The translations under genes were made by a program, and so were the position numbers. Below the pieces are notes generated by a model, which ran no database searches, had not been told where the DNA came from, and worked only from the letters and a program-made list of their open reading frames with translations. Shown piece by piece: positions 23,174-31,806 of a stretch of DNA of 64,000 bases. Each line of letters starts with the position of its first letter. Within the stretch, counting starts at the first letter, position 1. The DNA is from AP-15 sp050729795 (lineage in GTDB: Bacteria; Pseudomonadota; Alphaproteobacteria; ATCC43930; CGMCC-115725), in NCBI GenBank assembly GCA_050729795.1, contig JBOHME010000002.1:51790-115789 (forward strand), given 5' to 3'.

Positions 23174-23608
23174 TCAGACGCAGAGGATTTCGACCGGGAT
23201 GATGGCGATCGCCTGGTCGCCGAGCACGCCCTCGTCGGTCTCGATCTTCCCGGCGATGTAGGCGTGCTGCACCATCTGCGGCAGTCCGAGGTTCTGCACC
23301 CCGGTCGTCGGCGACGGCGCCAGCGCCGCCTCCAGCGCGTCGAGCAGCGGGTTCAGCAGCAGTGCCGGCGCGCCGTAGGGATCGTCGGAATGGACATAAA
23401 CGTAGAAATCGGCATAGAGCGTCCAAACGGTCGGCGCCCCCAACGCCTTGATCTGCGCCACACTGCCTTTTTCGCTCATAAACAGGGCCGGCTGCTCGGC
23501 CGGCCCGACATCGGTCCAGTGCCGCAGCCTGCGATTGGCACTGGCAAAGCCACCAACAGTCGCCGCCAGCGTCCACAATGCCGAATAGATCATTTCGCGG
23601 ACGATCAT
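23174..23608 (-). CDS. Tail terminator/completion protein (by position)
   Basis: The 144-residue product has one mixed alpha/beta domain (VWTLYADFYVYVHSDDP, LLNPLLDALEAALAP, AIAIIPVEILC), in keeping with gpU-like or RcGTA gp8-like terminators that cap the tail. Its ATG overlaps the stop of the HK97 gp10-like gene (TGATG). An internal ATG at 23593 is also possible. The function rests mainly on gene order between head-tail joining and tube genes. Confidence 0.6.
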   Translation of the reverse strand: MIVREMIYSALWTLAATVGGFASANRRLRHWTDVGPAEQPALFMSEKGSVAQIKALGAPTVWTLYADFYVYVHSDDPYGAPALLLNPLLDALEAALAPSPTTGVQNLGLPQMVQHAYIAGKIETDEGVLGDQAIAIIPVEILCV

Positions 23609-24087
23609 CAGCTTACCGCCTGTCGCAGTGCGTCTTCGATGCCCGCGCCGATATCGGCGCTCATGTCGTCGAGTGCCGAGCGCAGGAAGGAGCGCGCCGG
23701 CAGATCCATCCGGCGGCTGTGAGCGGCGACGCTTATGGTCTTGGCCGAGATCGGCCGGCCGAACGCTTCCTTGATCTGACGCAGGCTGGCCTTGACATTG
23801 ACCACGCCAAAAAAGCCGTATTCCTGAGCCGCGGCATAGTCGAGACCGCTGGACACGGTCGCGGTCACGCTGCCGGCAGTCTGAGCGAGCGAAACCGCAA
23901 TGCTCGACTTCAGGTTCCCACTGTGGATCGCCAGCACCTGGCCGCTGAGCTTGTCCTGCTGAACATGGTTTTGCAGATCGATGCCGAGCTTGGCGACCGC
24001 CCGCGCGACCCCGCCATTGGCCTCGCCGGCAAGCCCGCGCAGCCGGTCGAGCACCGATGCTGCACCAAGGAGATCGGCGGAGATCAC
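23608..24087 (-). CDS. HK97 gp10-like head-tail joining protein
   Basis: Starting at the GTG at 24087, which overlaps the previous stop as GTGA, the product is 159 residues. It has the HK97 gp10 pattern: LRGLAGEANGGVARAVAKLG helix, a KLSGQVLAIHSGNLKSSI loop, a YAAAQEYGFFG segment and a C-terminal LPARSFLRSALDDM. These proteins form the stopper or joining ring under the portal. The much longer open frame upstream is antisense-like sequence. Confidence 0.78.
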   Translation of the reverse strand: MISADLLGAASVLDRLRGLAGEANGGVARAVAKLGIDLQNHVQQDKLSGQVLAIHSGNLKSSIAVSLAQTAGSVTATVSSGLDYAAAQEYGFFGVVNVKASLRQIKEAFGRPISAKTISVAAHSRRMDLPARSFLRSALDDMSADIGAGIEDALRQAVS

Positions 24088-24734
24088 AATGCCCCCGCGA
24101 GCACTGCCGGGTCGGTGGCGGTCGGTGCAATCATGATCGGTGCAGTGGCGATCGGAGCGACCACGCGGTATTGCTGCAGCAGCGTCGCGATTGCCGGGCT
24201 CATATCCTTTTGCGCATAGCTGACCGTCTCGCCGCCGCCCAGCGATTTGCTGACCTCGCCGATGCGCGTGCGCTCGCGATAGCGCAAGGCGACGAGCTCG
24301 ACGCAGGCCTGCGCAAGTTCCGGCGGGGTTGTGAGGTAGCCGGCCGCGTAGGTGACGACCACATTCTGCGCCCGGCGTGTAAAGTGGTAGCCGCGCACCA
24401 CCAGCTGCGTCGGCGAGAACACGTATCCGGCCGTCAAGCCGGTGCTCGGCAGCGGCGGCGGCGCCGGCGGGATCGTGATGCCGTCGATCGTCAGCGACAA
24501 AACCGCGGAGACCGGGAAGCAGCCGAATTGCAGCCGATGGCCGCCGGTGCCGTCGCGTATTTCGAGATAGTCGGCTTGTGCGATCGAGCGGTTGAGCCAG
24601 GTCTGGATGTACTGGCTCGCCGCCGTGATCAGCCGGGTCAGCAGCGCATCGTCGGTCGGTGGGAATGCGCTCTGTCCGGTTTGCAGCCAGGCCTTGACAT
24701 CGGCGAGGGTGGTCAGATCGCCATACGACATCAT
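24084..24734 (-). CDS. Head-tail connector protein (gp6/phiE125 gp8-like)
   Basis: The 216-residue protein starts with LTTLADVKAWLQTG and contains TRLITAASQYIQTWLNR, a standard connector helix pair, then beta strands and PPELAQACVELVALRYRERTR. This is the adaptor that binds the portal in HK97-like phages and GTAs (RcGTA gp6). The C-terminal part is Ala/Pro-rich. It overlaps both neighbours by a few bases. Confidence 0.8.
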   Translation of the reverse strand: MMSYGDLTTLADVKAWLQTGQSAFPPTDDALLTRLITAASQYIQTWLNRSIAQADYLEIRDGTGGHRLQFGCFPVSAVLSLTIDGITIPPAPPPLPSTGLTAGYVFSPTQLVVRGYHFTRRAQNVVVTYAAGYLTTPPELAQACVELVALRYRERTRIGEVSKSLGGGETVSYAQKDMSPAIATLLQQYRVVAPIATAPIMIAPTATDPAVLAGAL

Positions 24735-25027
24735 CAGGCGCGCCCCTGCGGTTCGCCGGCTGGATCACGGTCCAGATCGCTGTCCGATGCCAGGAGCGGC
24801 GCCCAGGCGTGCTCGAGGCGGGCCACCTCTTCGTACATCCTGGAACAGGCGGCGCGCGCCTCGTCACCGCCGACCGCAGCGATCAGCAGCGACATGAGGA
24901 TCGTGCTGACCGCATCAAGCGCCGCCGGCCAGCCATGGTTATCCGCGGCGCCGCTGACGGCGGGATTGATCTCCTTGATCGCCCGCCTGACATTGGCGGC
25001 ATAGGCCTTGCTGTCCGCTTCAGACAC
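24734..25027 (-). CDS. Small hypothetical phage protein
   Basis: The 97-residue product is helical and acidic at its end (LLASDSDLDRDPAG). It starts three bases after the preceding gene's stop and overlaps the connector start by one base. No family is recognised. Confidence 0.6.
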   Translation of the reverse strand: MSEADSKAYAANVRRAIKEINPAVSGAADNHGWPAALDAVSTILMSLLIAAVGGDEARAACSRMYEEVARLEHAWAPLLASDSDLDRDPAGEPQGRA

Positions 25028-25030
25028 CGC

Positions 25031-25465
25031 TCACCCCCTTTTGCTGCTTCCTGCTGCGGATTCCGTGACGCGCCGCCGTGGCCGGCTGTCACATGACTCC
25101 TGGCGCTGCGTGGCAGGCGATGCCGTGGGCACAAAGCCATGTGCGATCAGCTCGGCCGCGGCCGCCGCCGGAACCAGAACGTCGCCATTGACGTCGCTCG
25201 GATATTGGCATCCGGCAAAGCTGCACCCGACGGCATCGTCATGATGCAGCCGAACCAAGCCATTGGCGCCGGTACGATCGGGCCTTGTATCCGCGGTCCT
25301 AGCCGCGCGCCTCTTCGGCAATGCAAACCCTCCTACCGCAACGAGAAAGGCGGCGGCTTCCGGCGGTACCTGCACGATGCCCTGAGGATCGACGCGATAG
25401 CGCATCGTGCCGTGATTGGCCTCGTCCTGGCCAAACCAGGCACGCAGCGCTACCAGCGCGGGCAT
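25031..25465 (-). CDS. Hypothetical phage protein
   Basis: The 144-residue frame starts MPALVALRAWFG and contains QVPPEAAAFLVAVGGF and VPAAAAAELIAHGF, two similar short helical segments, followed by a basic tail. It sits directly after the capsid gene, where head decoration or head-tail proteins are often encoded. No family could be assigned. Confidence 0.55.
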   Translation of the reverse strand: MPALVALRAWFGQDEANHGTMRYRVDPQGIVQVPPEAAAFLVAVGGFALPKRRAARTADTRPDRTGANGLVRLHHDDAVGCSFAGCQYPSDVNGDVLVPAAAAAELIAHGFVPTASPATQRQESCDSRPRRRVTESAAGSSKRG

Positions 25466-25483
25466 TAATTCAGCCGTCGGGGG

Positions 25484-26983
25484 TCAGCCGTTGGCGATGT
25501 TGGTGATAACGCCCATCGCAAACGGCGCGTAGACGGCGAGCACCTCTTCGGCGTAGACACCGACCTGTCGCTGCCGGGTCACGATCGGCCAGTCGATCTG
25601 GTAATAATCCTGCCGGGTCTTGACCTCGGCAACGTTTGGCACCTCGTTCGACTGGTATTGGATCGGCAAATTCTCGGCCCAGCCGATGATCGTGCCGGGC
25701 GGAACCCGCGGATGGATCCGGATCGGGATGCGCAACCCGCCATAGATCGCAAACGGGTTGTAATAGAACTGCACCGTGCCCGATGCGGTCAGCTGGTACT
25801 CGCCCTCGCTGCCATCGGCCGGCGTATCATAGCGCAACAACGGGCCGGAGCTGTTCGACAAAACCTTGGTCGTGATGTTCTTCAATTCCTGAGAATTGAC
25901 GTAAAGAACGGTCGGCGACAGCTCGAAATTGTTCCACATCGTCTGAAACATCGTGTCGATTTCGACGACCGAGCCGCGGCCGGAGGCGGTCAGCGGCGTG
26001 CCCACCCCGGCGGTGCCGGTCGCCATGATATTGACATAGGCGTTCGACCCATCTTTCAGCGCCGTTGTCAGGATCCCGTCATAAGCGTAGCTGGGATTGG
26101 CCGAATTGTCGGTCGTGATGGCACTCTGCGACTGGGTCCCAGTGGTGAGCGGCGCCGCAATCGCCATGCTATTGATCGTCGTGATCGCCTGCAGAGTCTC
26201 CGCCCCGGACGTGGACCCGACATACCAGGCATAGGCGACCGCACCCTGGATCGGGGCAACGCTGCAGAACAAGGTCTGCCCAAGCGTCACCGCCTGGCTC
26301 GCTTCGCCACTGATGTTCGAGGAACCACCCGAGAGCGTGAAGGTATTGTTGTCGACGCCGGTGATCGTCTTTTTCGTGGCGACACCCGCCGAGACACTCG
26401 AATTCTGGTAGCCTTCAAGCGTCAGCGCCGCGACCTTGACATAATAGGTGGCACTCGGCAGCGTCGCGGTGGCGCCCGAAGCCGATAGGGTCGGCGTCGC
26501 CGGTGTGCCGAGCACCAGCGAGGCGTTGCCGGCGAGGATCGCCATTTCTTCCTTCAGCATCATCTTTTGTAAGAGGCGAAACGTCATCCGCGCCTGGATG
26601 TCTTCGAACTCGCGGCCCGCGGAAATCGCTTCGAAGGTCGCGGCGTCTTCCTCGCCGATGGTCACAAACGTCGCCGACTTGTTGGAGGTCGAATACGACA
26701 TCTGGCCGGAGCGCTGGCCTTCCGGGACCCACCCCATCGCGTCGAAGCCCGAGCCGATGATGGCGTTGACCTGGCGCCAATTGGTTGCGGTGCCCGTGCC
26801 GCCGCCGACCCGCGGCATCACGTTGCGGATCGGAGTGACAAACGGGTAGAGGTTTTTCGCCGGAGCCTGCAGGTCGTAGGCGACGAGGCCGGTCGCGGTC
26901 GAGATCGATTTGGCGAGCGCGTCGTTGGGATGCTGGAGCGCCATCTTGCACAGCTCCAGCGTGTCCTGGGTGATCGAACTCAT
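25484..26983 (-). CDS. Major capsid protein with inserted beta domain
   Basis: The 499-residue protein should build the head. ATG 26983 follows AGGA and is preferred to 26998. The N-terminal arm (LYPFVTPIRNVMPRVGGG), the spine helix (FEDIQARMTFRLLQKMMLKEEMAIL in two parts) and the C-terminal PFAIYGGLRIPIRIHPRVP strands fit an HK97-type fold. Residues ~161-295 are a Thr/Ser-rich beta segment resembling a fibronectin-III or Ig-like domain (TYYVKVAALTLEGYQNSS), inserted after the spine helix; this explains the unusual length. There is no clear prohead-protease propeptide. An intrinsic terminator lies upstream, between protease and capsid genes. Confidence 0.82.
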   Translation of the reverse strand: MSSITQDTLELCKMALQHPNDALAKSISTATGLVAYDLQAPAKNLYPFVTPIRNVMPRVGGGTGTATNWRQVNAIIGSGFDAMGWVPEGQRSGQMSYSTSNKSATFVTIGEEDAATFEAISAGREFEDIQARMTFRLLQKMMLKEEMAILAGNASLVLGTPATPTLSASGATATLPSATYYVKVAALTLEGYQNSSVSAGVATKKTITGVDNNTFTLSGGSSNISGEASQAVTLGQTLFCSVAPIQGAVAYAWYVGSTSGAETLQAITTINSMAIAAPLTTGTQSQSAITTDNSANPSYAYDGILTTALKDGSNAYVNIMATGTAGVGTPLTASGRGSVVEIDTMFQTMWNNFELSPTVLYVNSQELKNITTKVLSNSSGPLLRYDTPADGSEGEYQLTASGTVQFYYNPFAIYGGLRIPIRIHPRVPPGTIIGWAENLPIQYQSNEVPNVAEVKTRQDYYQIDWPIVTRQRQVGVYAEEVLAVYAPFAMGVITNIANG

Positions 26984-27010
26984 GCAAAGTCCTCCCAAAA
27001 GGGGGGCAAA

Positions 27011-27034
27011 GAAAAACCCGCCAGCAGGCGGGTT
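27011..27034 (-). terminator. Intrinsic terminator between protease and capsid genes
   Basis: On the minus strand the transcript forms AACCCGCC-TGCT-GGCGGGTT followed by further T residues (five in a row counting the stem end). This is a perfect 8-bp stem and 4-base loop, about 20 bases after the protease stop and before the capsid ribosome site. Confidence 0.8.
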
Positions 27035-27056
27035 CGGTTACGGCCGGAGGGCCGAT

Positions 27057-29228
27057 CTATTCACCGCGCAATGGTCTCGGCGCGGCAGTGCCGGACGGGC
27101 GGATCGGATTGGCATGGCTCGCCTTGATCAGCGCCAAGGTCTGCTCCTCCTTGCTCATGCTGGCGAGCGCCGCGGCCAGATCTTCCGGTGACAATCCTCC
27201 ATCTCCGGCACTCCGGTCCTGCTGCTTGGTGATCGCCGTCAGGTTCCGGCTTATGGTCAAGGGCGGCAGTGGGGTGCGGGCGATGTCCTCGACCCGTTTT
27301 GCCAGCTGGTCGAGGCGCGGCACGATGTCCGTCAGGGTCGCGATCAGCGCTGCCTTTTCCGCGCGTTCGTTCGCCAGGAGCTTGGCCAGATTTCCCGATG
27401 CCTTGCCGATCTCGAACTCGGTTCCCTGCCATTCCGCCTCGGGCGCAAAACCGGCGGCGTCGCATTTGGCGCCGGCGGCAACGAGGTGGTCATGCGCCTC
27501 GGCCAGGTGCTGCAAAGTCTCCTGCGAGTGCCGCGCGCCGGCCTTGATGGCGCCGCACAAGGCACCACCCGTCAGCTTGCCGATGCAGTCATGGGCCACA
27601 TCCATCAGCGCCTGATGCCCGGCCCCGCGCTTGCCGAGAGCGGCCGCGATCATCTCGATCACCCCGTCTGCTGCAGCAGTGCTCGGCTGTGTCGTGCTAA
27701 GGGGCATGGCGTTTTCGGCGGGTCGGAATTCCGGCGCCGGCGGCCGAACCATCGGCACCGGGCTCAACGGATTGCCGGCGGTATCGACCGTCGCCTCCTC
27801 GCTCGGCATCGCCCCCGCTGCTGTGAGAGCGTCGCGGGCACTCGCCAAATGGCTGCGTTCGGCGAATAAGAGACCGTCCATTCCGACGCATTTGTCGACC
27901 GCATGGTGCGCGAGGTCGAGCAATGCCTGGTCACCCAGGCTGTGTCTCGATTTGGCCAGCAACGACGCCGCGAGCTTACGCAGCTTCGGGCCGCGCGCGC
28001 GACACAGATCGGCGATGCGGGCGGCACCGGAAGCACCGGCGGCCATGATCAGCACATCCTCGACGACCAGATCATCGGCAGGGCTGCCAATTTCGGTATC
28101 GTTCAGGATCTCGCTGGTCTCCTCGGCCACCAGCGCATTCAGAAAGCCGCAAAGCTCGGAGATGATCGCCTGCAACCGGGCCGGCTGCGGCGAGACGTCG
28201 CCTTCCATCGCTGCCTCGACCGCCAGGCTCTCCTCGAGCCAGTCGAGATCGAGAATGATCCGCGCGACATGGCCGACATCCCACAGCGCCTTCGTCAAAG
28301 CGAGCTTGGCCGGGTTTGCCCCGGCCTTGCGGTGCATTCCGGAGGCGGGCGGTCCGGCCGGGTCGATCCGCTCCTTCCAGGCCGCGACAATCCGGGTCTT
28401 GATCTGGTCGAGCTGCGTCGGGGTGTAGCGGCTGGCGTTGCCCGGGCGGTTGATAAAGCTCCAGGCGGCGCGGATATGCCGTTCGGTGTCGATCGGATAA
28501 CGTTCTCTGCCGTCCGGCTGATAGCCCGGGTCGGCATAAGCGACGGTGCCGTAAGGGGCATCGGCCCGCGCCTCGGTGCCGGCCTTGGCGAATGCCCCTT
28601 CGGCATTGGCGACCGCACTCCTCGCCGCGGCGATCAGTGCCTCGCCGGAATATCCGCCTTGGCCGCCCAAAGAAGAGGTGCCGGCCGCCGTCCCGCGCTC
28701 CTGACATCTGACCGCATCGGCCTTGGCCAGATGGCGGTGCTCGGGCACCCCGCAGGCCCAAATCTGGAGCGGCGAGTTGAACCGGGTCTCGGGCATCATG
28801 AGCGCTCCTGCGGCTTTCCAGTAGTCGAACACCGCCTCGGGATTGGCCGGGCGGTCGACCAGGGAGATTTCATTCAGCACCAGACCAGTAATCGTCTTGT
28901 AATCGGCCGGATCGCGCCCAGTCACAACGCCGCCGATCGAGTAGCCCTTGTAGACACCCTCGACGACCTTCTGCCATGCCTGATCGTCGACGATCCGCGC
29001 TCCGACATAGAGACCCTTGTCATCGACCGCAGCCTCGCGGGCGATGCCGACCGCCGAGAGCTGGTGCATCTCGCGAATGTTGGCGAACCGCATATAATCG
29101 CCGAGCGCCGCCATCAGGGCTTCGCGCTTGACGATCTCGCCTTGGTCGTCGCGGGCTTCGGTCGAGGCGTAACCCCAGACCTCGCGCCTTCCCGCGTCGA
29201 TCTTTGCGATCGGCAAATAGATTTTCAT
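27057..29228 (-). CDS. XkdF-like prohead protease with long C-terminal extension
   Basis: The 723-residue protein starts at ATG 29228 (MKIYLPIAKIDAG). Residues ~1-140 match XkdF-type putative serine proteases (EVWGYASTEARDDQGEIV, a conserved EMHQ, and YKGYSIGG). Residues ~235-300 contain RERYPIDTERHIRAAWSFIN, resembling DUF6582. The middle holds two related helical units (QALLDLAHHAVDKCVG and QALMDVAHDCIGKLTG, each followed by a LTAAGA/LVAAGA segment), and the C-terminus has coiled-coil-like helices (ERAEKAALIATLTDIV) suited to a scaffold. Usual proteases are 200-300 residues, so this looks like protease and scaffold fused. A terminator follows. Confidence 0.75.
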   Translation of the reverse strand: MKIYLPIAKIDAGRREVWGYASTEARDDQGEIVKREALMAALGDYMRFANIREMHQLSAVGIAREAAVDDKGLYVGARIVDDQAWQKVVEGVYKGYSIGGVVTGRDPADYKTITGLVLNEISLVDRPANPEAVFDYWKAAGALMMPETRFNSPLQIWACGVPEHRHLAKADAVRCQERGTAAGTSSLGGQGGYSGEALIAAARSAVANAEGAFAKAGTEARADAPYGTVAYADPGYQPDGRERYPIDTERHIRAAWSFINRPGNASRYTPTQLDQIKTRIVAAWKERIDPAGPPASGMHRKAGANPAKLALTKALWDVGHVARIILDLDWLEESLAVEAAMEGDVSPQPARLQAIISELCGFLNALVAEETSEILNDTEIGSPADDLVVEDVLIMAAGASGAARIADLCRARGPKLRKLAASLLAKSRHSLGDQALLDLAHHAVDKCVGMDGLLFAERSHLASARDALTAAGAMPSEEATVDTAGNPLSPVPMVRPPAPEFRPAENAMPLSTTQPSTAAADGVIEMIAAALGKRGAGHQALMDVAHDCIGKLTGGALCGAIKAGARHSQETLQHLAEAHDHLVAAGAKCDAAGFAPEAEWQGTEFEIGKASGNLAKLLANERAEKAALIATLTDIVPRLDQLAKRVEDIARTPLPPLTISRNLTAITKQQDRSAGDGGLSPEDLAAALASMSKEEQTLALIKASHANPIRPSGTAAPRPLRGE

Positions 29229-29286
29229 GGCGTGATTTCCGACCCTTGCTTTGGGACGCAGAGAGACCGCCGCTCGCCGGCGCCGC

Positions 29287-29664
29287 TCAGGGGCTCGGCG
29301 GCGCGCACAGAACCGTGGAGTTGAGCTTGAGCACCCGGCCGTCGCTGAGGTTGGCAGTGGCCTCGAGTACGTAGGTGGCCCCGCTCGCCGAGGCCGGCAT
29401 GCCGCCAACCGTGGCTACCGAAAAGAACCCGGCCCGCGTTTGCGGCGAGCCATCGAGCGGAGCGCGCAGCTGGATCAAGATCGCAGCCGAAGCCGCCAGG
29501 ATCCGCGCCTGCGGTGTTGGATCGGTGGCCGTCTGGTAGGGCGCCAGCGAGCAGGTCCAGCTTGTCGACAACATCGTTGCGGCCCCCATATCGGCGGTGA
29601 AATCGAAGGCGAAATTGTCGATCTCGCCGACCTCGATCGGATCAAACGCGCCGGGCAGCCGCAT
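29287..29664 (-). CDS. Phage structural protein, fibre-tail-adaptor-like
   Basis: The 125-residue product (LPGAFDPIEVGEIDNFAFDF, then Ig-like strands ending VLEATANLSDGRVLKLNSTVLC) resembles small Ig-fold adaptor proteins encoded among phage fibre genes. It is translated just after the 328-residue structural protein. There is no export signal. The assignment is tentative. Confidence 0.5.
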   Translation of the reverse strand: MRLPGAFDPIEVGEIDNFAFDFTADMGAATMLSTSWTCSLAPYQTATDPTPQARILAASAAILIQLRAPLDGSPQTRAGFFSVATVGGMPASASGATYVLEATANLSDGRVLKLNSTVLCAPPSP

Positions 29665-29665
29665 C

Positions 29666-30652
29666 TCAGCTTCTCCTGATCAGACGGACCCGCCCCGGCG
29701 TTGTCAGCAACCGGATTCGGCCTGGCCCGGTTTCGAGCGACCACAGGGCCACCGCCCGCGCCTGTCCGATTTCGAGCGGTAGCATCGCATCGGCGACGAT
29801 GAGGGTCGCGCCCAGCCATTCGGCGGCAATCGGCGCATCTCGCTGCGGGCTCGCCGCAATCTCGGTCGCTTTCGCCGCATCGGCTGCGGCCGTCGCCAGC
29901 CACTCGATCCACAGCGGCGGGGGCGCCTGCGACGCGAGAGTCTCGATCTGGATCTCGGCGTCGCTCACGATCGTCACGAGAGCACCGGAGAATTCCAACG
30001 GCATCGTGATGTCGGAGATGACCGTGATGCTGGTCTTGAACGCCGCGATACCGGCGCCGCTTATGTCTGCAGCATTCAAGTTGAACTGGGCTGCCGCACT
30101 GCCTGCCGTGGCAGTGGTTTGATACTCCATGATAAAGTTCGTGACAGTGCTCGCCGGGCCGATCTGAGTAAAACCACTGCCCGCCGTCGCCGTCGTGGCG
30201 CCACTCCCGGTCACAATGAACCCGATGACAAAATCATTGGGGAGCGTCGTGGTGACGCTCGGTGAGGATGGCGTGGTGGTGCTGGTGTTTGTCTGAAACC
30301 CGCTAGCGTCAAGGCCGTAAATACCGGACACCTCGGCGATGACCATCTGCGGGTAGGATATCGACGGCGCTTCCAGGATGATCGCCGTCGGCGCGTTGGT
30401 AATGTTGAGTGCGTAAGCAAGCCCGCTCTCGTACCCGCCGCCGGCGCCATTCGTGCCGAAATTGGTTACCGTATAGATATTGCCCTGATTGTCGGTGACC
30501 GAGAGGCCGGCGCTACCGGCTTGCAGGTTTCCGAAAGAGACGACGATCGCATTTCCGGGCCCGACCGCCGATCCGAGCGAGACCGACCAACTGGTGCCGG
30601 CGCTCCCATTGTTCAGAAATTGCGCGGCTGTTTGCACAACACTGCCAGACAC
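29666..30652 (-). CDS. Probable virion structural protein, beta-rich
   Basis: The 328-residue protein begins with a long Ser/Thr/Gly-rich beta domain (about 1-215; NNGSAGTSWSVSLGSAVG, AIVVSFGNLQAGS) and ends with PPPLWIEWLATAAADAAK and AEWLGATLIVADAMLPLE, a type of ending found in phage structural proteins beside Ig-fold adaptors. No signal peptide is seen. A fibre or decoration role is inferred. Confidence 0.5.
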   Translation of the reverse strand: MSGSVVQTAAQFLNNGSAGTSWSVSLGSAVGPGNAIVVSFGNLQAGSAGLSVTDNQGNIYTVTNFGTNGAGGGYESGLAYALNITNAPTAIILEAPSISYPQMVIAEVSGIYGLDASGFQTNTSTTTPSSPSVTTTLPNDFVIGFIVTGSGATTATAGSGFTQIGPASTVTNFIMEYQTTATAGSAAAQFNLNAADISGAGIAAFKTSITVISDITMPLEFSGALVTIVSDAEIQIETLASQAPPPLWIEWLATAAADAAKATEIAASPQRDAPIAAEWLGATLIVADAMLPLEIGQARAVALWSLETGPGRIRLLTTPGRVRLIRRS

Positions 30653-30656
30653 CGGA

Positions 30657-31643
30657 TCAGCTCCTCGACGGCGGCAGCGTCCAGACCGCGATCCGGCTGA
30701 TGTTCGTGGTCTGTCCGGTGCCGTTCGAGACCATCAGGCAATAGTGCTCATTGGGCATGATCGAGTAGGTACCCGACGGCAGGTCGGTGGCCGTGCCGTC
30801 GGCGACCGGCACCATCGTCGGGCTATATTCGAGCGTGTCGTAAGCGACGTCTGAGGTGGCCCGCTCCACCAGGCCGATGCCGCCATTCATCGCCGGCGGG
30901 ATCACCAGCGTGCCGTTCGGGCTGCCGCCGACCGCGGGAAGATAGTAGGCGTTGTCCGGCCCGTCGATCGCGCCGGCGTCATAGGTGTAGTCGTGCAATG
31001 TGCGGCCGTAGGGCGATTCGTAAAGATCGATTTCGGTGGTCCGCACCGGCGAGCCCTGACCGCCGCCAAACCAATTCTCGTCCAGCATCCATGCGATCGA
31101 CCAGCCTGAATAATCCATCGGCGAGATGATCGAGCCCGAATAGGAATAGCTGACGTCGATGTAGAACGGCGCCTGAAACATGGTGCCGGCGACAGCGGTG
31201 CCGTTCCAGTAGCAGGTGTTCCACATCCACCACGGATAATTGTTGCCCGAGGTGGTGCTGTTGATCGTCAGCCCGGAACTGTTGATCGTGTAGTCTTCGG
31301 GCTGTGCCACGAGCGGCGGCCAGCAATAGGGTGCGGCCTTCTCGGTCGGGCAATCGGTCTGTGCCGCATCCGGCATGTTGTTGTGGTCGTACCAGTGAAA
31401 GCCGGGGCGCCGGGTGTCGCCGATATCGTAAGTCTGCGGGTTCTCCATGTTGTCGACAAAGACTTCGCAGGTCAGACCCCAGGCCGCGGCGATCGCCGGC
31501 GGCGTATCGGTGCCGGGGCAGGTGTAGAGCGGTGCTGCCGATGCGCCGGTCGTCTCGCCGACCACCGAGGAAGCCGCCCACGCCGTCATCGGGGCGAGCG
31601 CCAGCGTCGCGGCGAGCGCCGCGTTGAATGGAAAAGCGCGCAT
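30657..31643 (-). CDS. Exported GH16/concanavalin-like protein
   Basis: The 328-residue protein starts at ATG 31643 and has a Sec signal peptide ending AWA|AS (residue 23/24). The mature part contains FVDNMENPQTYD, Trp-rich strands (YPWWMWNTCYWNGT) and TTEIDLYESPYG (202-213), which resembles the E-[IL]-D-x-x-E catalytic motif of family 16 glycoside hydrolases, though one position deviates. Six Cys could form disulfides, in line with export. Its start overlaps the stop of a 51-residue gene (TGATG). A polysaccharide-degrading or sugar-binding role outside the cytoplasm is likely, which is unusual inside a phage structural block. Confidence 0.65.
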   Translation of the reverse strand: MRAFPFNAALAATLALAPMTAWAASSVVGETTGASAAPLYTCPGTDTPPAIAAAWGLTCEVFVDNMENPQTYDIGDTRRPGFHWYDHNNMPDAAQTDCPTEKAAPYCWPPLVAQPEDYTINSSGLTINSTTSGNNYPWWMWNTCYWNGTAVAGTMFQAPFYIDVSYSYSGSIISPMDYSGWSIAWMLDENWFGGGQGSPVRTTEIDLYESPYGRTLHDYTYDAGAIDGPDNAYYLPAVGGSPNGTLVIPPAMNGGIGLVERATSDVAYDTLEYSPTMVPVADGTATDLPSGTYSIMPNEHYCLMVSNGTGQTTNISRIAVWTLPPSRS

Positions 31644-31798
31644 CAGGAATTCGTGTGCTGCAGCGGGGTGTATTGCAGCGCCATCGCCCCCAGCACGACA
31701 CCGAGATCGTGCCCAACGAAGACGCCCCGATGATCGGGCATCGAGCCGCCGCAGGCATTGGCGGTCGGCGTGCCATAGGGGGGTTTGAGCGTGGTCAT
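31643..31798 (-). CDS. 51-residue hypothetical protein
   Basis: The frame from ATG 31798 to the TGA at 31643-31645 fits exactly between the DUF1906 gene (8-base gap) and the exported GH16-like gene (one-base overlap). The product MTTLKPPYGTPTANACGG... is Gly/Thr/Pro-rich with one hydrophobic patch (GVVLGAMALQ). It may exist mainly to couple translation. Confidence 0.5.
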   Translation of the reverse strand: MTTLKPPYGTPTANACGGSMPDHRGVFVGHDLGVVLGAMALQYTPLQHTNS

Positions 31799-31806
31799 TG
31801 GTCGGC

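Noticed and set aside
23608..24867. 419-codon reading of the HK97 gp10-like gene from an upstream start
   Set aside because: Only the part from the GTG at 24087 resembles the family. The rest is a frame-shifted shadow of the connector gene.
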